Positions 1-5,532 of a DNA stretch of 9,530 nucleotides are shown one piece after another. The stretch is from Elusimicrobia bacterium RIFCSPHIGHO2_02_FULL_57_9 (GTDB lineage Bacteria; Elusimicrobiota; Elusimicrobia; UBA1565; UBA9628), in the NCBI GenBank assembly GCA_001800015.1, contig MGUO01000058.1:1135-10664 (forward strand), given 5' to 3'. The notes beneath the pieces were generated by a model. The model was not told the origin of the DNA and did not search any database. It saw only the letters and a list, made by a program, of their open reading frames with translations. The translations under genes and the position numbers were made by a program. Position 1 is the stretch's first letter; each line of letters starts with the position of its first letter.

Positions 1-1326
1 GAGCTCTGGATCCGGGCCGTCTCCCGTTTACGCGGGGACATCGGGGAAGAGCAGGCTGACCTCTGGCTTAAGCCTGTGGAAGCGCTGCGTTTAGAGAACC
101 AAATACTTCAAATAAAGGTGCCAAACAAGTTCTTTTCCAACTGGATTAAAGAACATTACCAGAAAAAGCTCTCGAGTATTTTCAAGACCCTCGCGGGTTT
201 GGAAATCGACCTCGATTATGAAGTATCCAAGGATCTGCGTACGGTGCTGCCGGCCGCCGACCCTATTTCCGAGCCGGGGCCGCAATCCGACTTCCCCTTA
301 AGCGAGCTTAATCCCCGCTATACTTTTTCTTCTTTCGTCATCGGCGATTCCAACCGCTTCGCCCACGCCACCGCCGAATCCATTTCCAAAAATCCGGGCA
401 CGCAATACAACCCTTATTTCATATACGGGGACGTTGGCCTGGGGAAAACCCATCTCTTGCATGCCATTGGAAACGCCATGCGCCAGGAGCGCCCGCGGGC
501 GCGAGTTCTCTACACCACCTCCGAGCATTTCGTCAACGAGTTTATTAATTCCATCCGTCAAAACAAGCCGGACGAATTCCGCGGCAAGTATAGAAACTTG
601 GATTGTCTTTTGATTGACGACATTCAATTCCTTATCGCCCGGGACCGCAGCGAGCAGGAGTTTTTCCACACATTCAATTCCTTGTTTAACGCCCATAAGC
701 AGGTTGTGATGTCTTCCGACCGTTCGCCCAAGGAAATGTCGCCGTCCGAGCAGCGCCTAATCTCGCGTTTTGAATGGGGTGTTGTCGCCGATATTAAAGC
801 GCCGGATTTAGAGACGCGTATCGCCATTTTGAGGAAAAAAGCCGCTATTGAGGGGTTTTACGTCCCCGACGACGTGCTTCTTTTCGTGGCCACAGCCGTA
901 AAAACCAATATCCGGGCCCTAGAGGGCTCTCTCATTCGCCTAAAAGCCTTCTCCTCAATGACAGGCAGTGCCCTGACCGTGGACGATGCTAAGGAAATTC
1001 TCAAGGATTCTATTTCCAGCGACGCCTCGCCCGTGCGCGTGGAGACAATACAGAGGGTGGTCGCTTTTAAATATTCGGTTGATGTTAAGGATCTTAAGGG
1101 CAATCAGAGGACTTCTTCGGTGACCCTTCCCCGCCAACTGGCCATGTATCTATCCTGTATTATGACCGATCTTTCCCTTAAAGAAATCGGGCGCTGCTTT
1201 GGCGGAAGGGACCATACCACCGTGCTTCATTCACGGCAAAAGATAAAGAAACTGGTGGAAGGAGATCCCTTTTTTCTGGAAGTTGTCAATAAGCTTCAAT
1301 CCGACATCCAGGCTGTGGAAAACTAG
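1..1326 (+). CDS. dnaA: Chromosomal replication initiator protein DnaA (5' partial)
   Basis: DnaA is the ATP-dependent initiator that binds DnaA boxes, melts the origin and recruits the helicase. The reading frame is open from base 1. Its first codons (E-L-W-I-R-A-V) match the start of DnaA domain I, so the true start lies a few codons upstream and the in-frame GTG at 76 is internal. Numbering from base 1, there are 441 codons: domain I about 1-75, a very short linker (domain II) about 80-98, the AAA+ domain about 100-320, and the DNA-binding domain IV about 345-441. Visible motifs are Walker A GDVGLGKT (143-150), Walker B IDDIQF (D206, D207), the arginine-finger region SRFEWG (R256), sensor 2 NIRALEG (R305), and the domain IV signature GGRDHTTVLH (401-410). 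One oddity is Cys386, at a position that is usually Lys or Arg before the signature helix. The length is close to the short B. subtilis-type DnaA. The family assignment is certain. Confidence 0.98.
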   Translation, partial: ELWIRAVSRLRGDIGEEQADLWLKPVEALRLENQILQIKVPNKFFSNWIKEHYQKKLSSIFKTLAGLEIDLDYEVSKDLRTVLPAADPISEPGPQSDFPLSELNPRYTFSSFVIGDSNRFAHATAESISKNPGTQYNPYFIYGDVGLGKTHLLHAIGNAMRQERPRARVLYTTSEHFVNEFINSIRQNKPDEFRGKYRNLDCLLIDDIQFLIARDRSEQEFFHTFNSLFNAHKQVVMSSDRSPKEMSPSEQRLISRFEWGVVADIKAPDLETRIAILRKKAAIEGFYVPDDVLLFVATAVKTNIRALEGSLIRLKAFSSMTGSALTVDDAKEILKDSISSDASPVRVETIQRVVAFKYSVDVKDLKGNQRTSSVTLPRQLAMYLSCIMTDLSLKEIGRCFGGRDHTTVLHSRQKIKKLVEGDPFFLEVVNKLQSDIQAVEN

Positions 1327-1372
1327 TGAATACACCGCCTTGTTTGTGCTTTTATTTTTATTGTGTTGGTTC

Positions 1373-1381
1373 TGTGGATAA
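1373..1381 (-). promoter_or_regulatory. DnaA box, perfect consensus
   Basis: The plus strand reads TGTGGATAA, so the minus strand is TTATCCACA, an exact match to the strong DnaA-box consensus TTATNCACA. It lies about 50 bp after the dnaA stop codon, next to a T-rich segment. It is the best box in the window. Confidence 0.8.
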
Positions 1382-1391
1382 CTTGAGACAT

Positions 1392-1400
1392 TTATCCCCA
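1392..1400 (+). promoter_or_regulatory. DnaA box, one mismatch
   Basis: TTATCCCCA differs from TTATNCACA only at position 7. It lies 10 bp from the perfect box and in the opposite orientation. Alone it would be weak evidence, but the clustering supports it. Confidence 0.5.
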
Positions 1401-1432
1401 AGAAGTTGTTGAGAACTTTTAACGCACTATTG

Positions 1433-1446
1433 CCGTCATGTGACGG
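1433..1446. repeat. Short palindrome CCGTCA-TG-TGACGG
   Basis: This is a perfect 6-bp inverted repeat with a 2-bp centre, lying between the DnaA boxes in the dnaA-dnaN spacer. It is too short and lacks the T-run needed for a rho-independent terminator. It could be an operator for a dimeric regulator or an origin-binding protein, or it could be chance. No specific binding protein is recognised. Confidence 0.35.
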
Positions 1447-1456
1447 GAAAGTTTAG

Positions 1457-1465
1457 TTATACACC
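1457..1465 (+). promoter_or_regulatory. DnaA box, one mismatch (first of an abutting pair)
   Basis: TTATACACC matches TTATNCACA except for the last base. It is followed without a gap by a second box in the same direction, and it lies about 35 bp before the dnaN start, where DnaA binding could affect dnaN expression. Confidence 0.55.
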
Positions 1466-1474
1466 TTATGCACT
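1466..1474 (+). promoter_or_regulatory. DnaA box, one mismatch (second of an abutting pair)
   Basis: TTATGCACT matches TTATNCACA except for the last base. It directly abuts the box at 1457-1465 as a head-to-tail pair and ends 11 bp before the dnaN ribosome binding site. Confidence 0.55.
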
Positions 1475-1500
1475 TACTGATGACTAAGAGGACGATTTAA

Positions 1501-2616
1501 ATGAAAATACATTGCAGTAAAGAAACATTGACACAAGGGGTGCAAACCATACAGTCAGCCTTATCAACCAGAACCACCTTGCCCATATTACTGAACTTCC
1601 TTATGGAGACGGAAAATTCTCGGGTTAAGGTTGTTTCCACTGATTTGGAAATGGGGGTCAAGCACTATATAGGAGCGGAAGTTGAGACCGACGGCAGCAT
1701 TACCATTCCGGCTAGAAAATTTTCTGATATCCTGCACAGTCTTCCTGATAATCAGGATGTGGAGCTTTCGGTGGATGCCGGCGGGAAAATCCAGCTTAAA
1801 TGCGGCCGCTCGCGGTTTGGCATTACCGGAGCTCCAAAATCAGAATACCCCATACTTCCGGAGTTTAATAAACAGAACGCTTTCGGGGCGGAGGTGGGTG
1901 TGATCGGGAATATGATAAAAAAAACCATCTTTGCGGCTTCTTCCGATGAAACCCGTCATGTATTAAACGGCGTTTTTTGGTCGGCTAAAAAAGGCGTCTT
2001 GGAAATGGTATCAACGGACGGCCGTCGTTTAGCCCTAGCCGCTCAAAAGGCGGTACCTAAGGAAAAAGAGTTTCAAGTCATTGTTCCTATAAAAATTCTA
2101 GCGGAGTTTCTTAAGCTTTTGACTCATCATGAGATTAAGAGCGATTCTGTGGAAAAAATACTGATCGGAGTGACAGAAAATCAGATCGCCTTTCAGCTTC
2201 GCGAAACGACCTTGCTATCTCGCCTTGTGGGAGGAAGCTTCCCTCGATATGAGCAGGTGATTCCGGCTAAAAAAGATATTTCCATCAATCTGGAGACCAA
2301 AGAGTTTTTTGCTGTGACCAAAAGGGCTTCTTTGTGCGCGGTGGACCGCGGCGGCTCGGTTAAGTACACGCTAAAGAAAGGAAGCTTGCAGGTCGCGGCT
2401 TCCAGCCAGAATCTTGAGTTTAATGACGAGATGCCTATTGAATACGCGGGAGATGATTTTCAAATCGCCTTTAACCCCACTTTCATCATGGATGCTTTAA
2501 AGCATATTGATACGGCCAAGGCTACAATTGGGCTGACGACGCCGGTTAATCCGGCTCTTTTGGAGCCTGTGGGAGAAGAGGGCACCCGTTTCGTGGTAAT
2601 GCCCATGCGCGCTTGA
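1501..2616 (+). CDS. dnaN: DNA polymerase III subunit beta (sliding clamp)
   Basis: DnaN is the ring-shaped homodimeric clamp that tethers DNA polymerase III and many repair proteins to DNA. The 371-residue length is normal for the family. The protein has the three clamp domains: about 1-122 (SALSTRTTLPIL, then PARKFSDILHSLP), about 128-250 (RHVLNGVFW, VSTDGRRLA, then FPRYEQVIP near 248-256), and about 260-371, ending in the hallmark MPMR. The final residue is Ala where Leu or Ile is more usual. The ATG at 1501 has a good ribosome binding site, AAGAGGA at 1486-1492, with 8-nt spacing, and the DnaA boxes lie just upstream. The stop codon overlaps the TTG start of the next gene, which suggests translational coupling. 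By rough line counts its GC content is lower than that of gyrA. Confidence 0.98.
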   Translation: MKIHCSKETLTQGVQTIQSALSTRTTLPILLNFLMETENSRVKVVSTDLEMGVKHYIGAEVETDGSITIPARKFSDILHSLPDNQDVELSVDAGGKIQLKCGRSRFGITGAPKSEYPILPEFNKQNAFGAEVGVIGNMIKKTIFAASSDETRHVLNGVFWSAKKGVLEMVSTDGRRLALAAQKAVPKEKEFQVIVPIKILAEFLKLLTHHEIKSDSVEKILIGVTENQIAFQLRETTLLSRLVGGSFPRYEQVIPAKKDISINLETKEFFAVTKRASLCAVDRGGSVKYTLKKGSLQVAASSQNLEFNDEMPIEYAGDDFQIAFNPTFIMDALKHIDTAKATIGLTTPVNPALLEPVGEEGTRFVVMPMRA

Positions 2617-2903
2617 GGAAGCGCAGGTGGTCGACATCCTCGGAGCTTGTTAAGTCGTTTAAGTTCCGGTCCGGAATACAAGCGGACAAAATATCGATTC
2701 TTAACGCGGTATGGGACAAGGAGTTGGGACATTTTTCGAAGTATTGGGCGCTTATAGGGGTTAAGAGAGGGGTCTTGTACGTAAAACCTAGTTCTTCAGC
2801 TGCGGCCCAAGAGTTGCATATGCGCAGTTCCGAAGTTGTTCAGGGTTTAAATAAGTATTTCGGCCGCGCCTGGATTAAGGCGATCAGGACGTCTTTGAAA
2901 TAA
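2613..2903 (+). CDS. dciA: DciA-like protein (DUF721), probable replicative helicase loader/operator
   Basis: This is a small basic protein of 96 residues. The pattern fits the DUF721/DciA core: an initial helix, then VWDKELGHFSKYWALIGVKRGVLYVKPSSSAAAQEL, followed by a C-terminal helix and strand ending in WIKAIRTSLK. (This core is residues about 33-68; the quoted stretch is the key region.) DciA proteins interact with the DnaB helicase and support its loading in the many bacteria that lack DnaC or DnaI. The genomic setting, between dnaN and gyrB, is a classic DUF721 location. The only good in-frame start is TTG at 2613, which overlaps the dnaN stop (TTGA). No strong ribosome binding site precedes it, so translation is probably coupled to dnaN. 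recF, often found at this point, is absent. Family assignment rests on pattern recognition without a profile search. The function of this copy is inferred. Confidence 0.8.
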   Translation: MRKRRWSTSSELVKSFKFRSGIQADKISILNAVWDKELGHFSKYWALIGVKRGVLYVKPSSSAAAQELHMRSSEVVQGLNKYFGRAWIKAIRTSLK

Positions 2904-2965
2904 GCGGGACGTGAGCGATGGTTCGATCAAAAGCAAAGAAGCGAAAGCCAAACAAGAAAGGCAAC

Positions 2966-2970
2966 GGAGG
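2966..2970 (+). promoter_or_regulatory. Shine-Dalgarno site that favours the internal gyrB start
   Basis: GGAGG lies 10 nt before the ATG at 2981. The upstream in-frame ATG at 2918 has no comparable site. This makes 2981 the likelier start of gyrB. Confidence 0.65.
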
Positions 2971-2980
2971 AAAGCGGCCT

Positions 2981-5518
2981 ATGTCCGACACTACCATCAC
3001 AAAAGAAGTTTCTGGGGCGGCTTCAAACGAGTATGATGCTTCTAAAATTCAAGTTCTCGAGGGCTTGGAGGCGGTGCGCCGGCGTCCGGCCATGTATATC
3101 GGTTCCACGGGGCCATCAGGGCTGCACCATTTGGTGTATGAGGCGGTTGACAACTCCATCGATGAAGTTTTAGCGGGACGCTGCAACTCGGTTGACGTGC
3201 TGCTTCACCAAGGCAACGTCTGCACCGTTATCGACGACGGCTCCGGGATTCCGGTCGATCCCATGAAGGATTCGAAGTTGCCCGCCAACATCCGCGGCAA
3301 ATCGGCTCTTGAGGTCGTTATGACCACCCTGCATGCCGGCGGAAAATTTGACAAGAGCGCCTATAAGGTTTCCGGCGGTCTTCACGGCGTCGGCATATCC
3401 TGCGTGAACGCTCTTTCCGAGTGGCTTAAGGTCGATGTGCACAAGGATGGGAAGATTTGGACGCAAACCTATAAGCGGGGCAAGCCGGACCATGATGTGA
3501 AGGTGACGGGAAAAACTGAGGAGCATGGCACACGCGTCAGCTTTAAGCCGGACCCAGATATTTTCAACGGTCATCAGTTTTCATTCGACATTTTATCCAA
3601 TCGCCTGCGCGAGCTAGCCTTCCTTAACACAGGCGCCAAAATCACCATCATAGATGAAAGGGAAGATAAGAAGCACGCCTTCCATTACGAGGGGGGCATC
3701 TCCCAGTTCGTCAAGTACCTCAACGCCAACAAGAAAGTTCTTCATGCCGAACCGGTTAGTTTTTCCAAAACCAAGGATGAGGTGACCGTTGATTTCGCAA
3801 TTCAATACAACGAGGATTATTCGGAAAACATCTTTTCTTTCGTTAATAACATCAAGACCCAGGAGGGGGGCACGCATTTGGCCGGCTTCCGCTCCGCTTT
3901 AACACGCGTCATCAACGATTATATTAAGAAGTACGATATGCTCAAGGGCAAGAACTTTACCGTCACGGGCGACGATGTGCGCGAGGGTTTATGCGCGGTT
4001 CTCTCCGCTAAAATCCCCAATCCTCAATTCGAAGGCCAGACCAAGTCCAAGCTGGGAAACGCTGAAGTCGAGGGCATTGTTAAGTCCGTCGTGGGCGACG
4101 CCCTTACGACGTTTTTTGAGGAAAATCCGGCTACCGCCAAAGCCATCTGTCAAAAGGCCATGGCCGCTGGGGAGGCCCGGGAGGCCGCGCGCAAGGCCAA
4201 GGAGTTGACCCGGCGCAAGGGCGTTCTGGGAGACACGTCTCTTCCCGGAAAGTTGGCCGATTGTCAGGAACGAGATCCTGAGCGCTCGGAGTTGTTCATC
4301 GTCGAAGGAGACTCGGCCGGCGGCTCGGCCAAGCAGGGCCGGGACCGCGCTTTTCAGGCCATTCTCCCCATAAAGGGTAAAATTTTAAACGTGGAAAAAG
4401 CGCGCTTGGTGAAGGTGCTCTCCAATGAAGAAGTCCGCACGCTGATCGCGGCCATCGGCACAGGCATAGGCAATGAGGGCGAGGAGGGCCTTAGGGTTGA
4501 AAAGCTGCGCTACCACAAGCTCATTATTATGGCCGACGCCGATGTGGACGGCCAGCATATCCGGACCTTGCTTCTCACTTTTTTCTACAGGCAGATGAAG
4601 GCCTTGGTTGAGAAGGGGCATATTTACATCGCCCAGCCGCCTCTTTATAAAGTTAAGAAAGGCAAGAGCGAGATGTATGTCGAAACCGATGAAAAAATGG
4701 AGCAGTGGCTTTTAAACGAAGGCCGTAATTCCGTCGAAGTAACCGCGTTTAACCCGCTCAACGGCAAGTCAAAAAAGCTGGCGCCCGAAGACCTGCGCGA
4801 CCTTTTAAAGCTTTTGGCCGAGTTGGAGAATCTTCTGCGCCATTTGGAGCGCAAGGGCCTTCATCTTGAGGACTTCCTGGCTTTTTTGGACAAAGGGAAG
4901 CTTCCTCTCTTCCGGGTGGAAGCCTCGGCCGGCGAGCACATGTATTTTTATACGGAACAGGAATGGCATCAATACCGCGATAAATATGTGGCAGAGAAAA
5001 AGACCGCGTTGATAGCCGAAAAGACAGAGAGCAAGGCGAAACCAGCGGAAGGGGCGGTGGAGCTGCCGGTAGAGGTTGACGAGGAAGCCCTGGAGCCGGA
5101 CATGGTTGAGCTTTGGGAGATGGCCAAGCTTGCCAAGCTTTCCGAAAGCCTCAAAACCCTGGGCTTGGATCTGCGCTGGTACGAAGTCATGCGCGATGAA
5201 AAAACCAAGCCCCTCTTCCGCGCGAAGGGCGAGCGCAGCGAGTCCGACGGCTACAGCCTCAAGGAGCTTCTGGACTCGGTGCGCGAAGCGGGCCGTTCTG
5301 GAGCAAGCATCCAGCGCTATAAAGGTCTCGGTGAAATGAATCCGGATCAGCTTTGGGAGACCACCATGGATCCCAAGCGCCGCAAGCTCCTTAAGGTGAC
5401 GGTGGACGATATGGCTGACGCGGAACTGGCCTTCACCACCTTGATGGGCGATAAGGTTGAACCGCGCCGCGCTTTTATCGAAAAGCACGCCAAAGAAGTT
5501 AAGAATCTTGATATTTAA
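2981..5518 (+). CDS. gyrB: DNA gyrase subunit B
   Basis: GyrB is the ATPase and Toprim subunit of DNA gyrase, which introduces negative supercoils as GyrA2B2. From the ATG at 2981 it is 845 residues. The GHKL ATPase domain has EAVDNSIDE (Glu54, Asn58), IDDGSGIP (Asp85) and a glycine-rich lid GGLHGVG. The transducer follows, with QEGGTHLAGF. The Toprim domain has EGDSAGGSA (Glu442) and DADVDG (Asp519, 521, 523), then PPLYKV (553). An insertion of about 200 residues follows, leucine- and charge-rich and ending in a low-complexity acidic linker. The protein finishes with QRYKGLGEMNP (from 778) and a canonical NLDI end. Gram-negative GyrBs carry an insertion at this place. An in-frame ATG at 2918 would add 21 very basic residues, but GGAGG at 2966-2970 supports 2981. 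gyrA follows directly. GyrB rather than ParE is supported by the adjacent true gyrA. Confidence 0.97.
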   Translation: MSDTTITKEVSGAASNEYDASKIQVLEGLEAVRRRPAMYIGSTGPSGLHHLVYEAVDNSIDEVLAGRCNSVDVLLHQGNVCTVIDDGSGIPVDPMKDSKLPANIRGKSALEVVMTTLHAGGKFDKSAYKVSGGLHGVGISCVNALSEWLKVDVHKDGKIWTQTYKRGKPDHDVKVTGKTEEHGTRVSFKPDPDIFNGHQFSFDILSNRLRELAFLNTGAKITIIDEREDKKHAFHYEGGISQFVKYLNANKKVLHAEPVSFSKTKDEVTVDFAIQYNEDYSENIFSFVNNIKTQEGGTHLAGFRSALTRVINDYIKKYDMLKGKNFTVTGDDVREGLCAVLSAKIPNPQFEGQTKSKLGNAEVEGIVKSVVGDALTTFFEENPATAKAICQKAMAAGEAREAARKAKELTRRKGVLGDTSLPGKLADCQERDPERSELFIVEGDSAGGSAKQGRDRAFQAILPIKGKILNVEKARLVKVLSNEEVRTLIAAIGTGIGNEGEEGLRVEKLRYHKLIIMADADVDGQHIRTLLLTFFYRQMKALVEKGHIYIAQPPLYKVKKGKSEMYVETDEKMEQWLLNEGRNSVEVTAFNPLNGKSKKLAPEDLRDLLKLLAELENLLRHLERKGLHLEDFLAFLDKGKLPLFRVEASAGEHMYFYTEQEWHQYRDKYVAEKKTALIAEKTESKAKPAEGAVELPVEVDEEALEPDMVELWEMAKLAKLSESLKTLGLDLRWYEVMRDEKTKPLFRAKGERSESDGYSLKELLDSVREAGRSGASIQRYKGLGEMNPDQLWETTMDPKRRKLLKVTVDDMADAELAFTTLMGDKVEPRRAFIEKHAKEVKNLDI

Positions 5519-5519
5519 G

Positions 5520-5526
5520 AGAGGAG
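5520..5526 (+). promoter_or_regulatory. Shine-Dalgarno site that favours the second gyrA ATG
   Basis: AGAGGAG directly abuts the ATG at 5527 (no spacer) but lies 6 nt before the in-frame ATG at 5533, an ideal distance. The second ATG is therefore the likelier start. Confidence 0.6.
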
Positions 5527-5532
5527 ATGGAT

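Larger units (their letters stand above)
1327..1500. other. Putative oriC / dnaN control region (DnaA-box cluster)
   Basis: This 174-bp spacer between dnaA and dnaN is the only non-coding stretch of any size in the window. It contains a perfect DnaA box (TTATCCACA) on the minus strand at 1373-1381. It also holds three one-mismatch boxes on the plus strand at 1392-1400, 1457-1465 and 1466-1474. A T-rich tract at 1350-1364 could be an unwinding element, and a palindrome lies at 1433-1446. Origins next to dnaA, and specifically between dnaA and dnaN, are well known in bacteria, and DnaA boxes there also serve to autoregulate the operon. Box density and position are seen directly; origin function is inferred. 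I could not pick out a convincing -35/-10 promoter or an intrinsic terminator for dnaA. Confidence 0.6.

Noticed and set aside
76..78. GTG at 76 as the dnaA start
   Set aside because: The 25 codons before it are in frame and encode recognisable DnaA domain I, so the gene begins before the window.
1340..1364. Rho-independent terminator after dnaA
   Set aside because: There is a T-rich tract but no GC-rich stem directly before it; it fits an AT-rich origin element better.
2911..3033. Small 40-residue reading frame from GTG 2911, basic and overlapping the start of gyrB
   Set aside because: It has no good ribosome binding site at a suitable distance and overlaps gyrB coding sequence. Its basic character comes from the purine-rich leader read in another frame.
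5132..5149. Tandem GCCAAGCTT repeat in gyrB
   Set aside because: Only two 9-bp copies, encoding AKLAKL in a helix; this is ordinary for coding sequence.
4805..5488. Long minus-strand open frame opposite gyrB
   Set aside because: It is antisense to highly conserved GyrB sequence and shows no recognisable domain; it is a by-product of codon bias.
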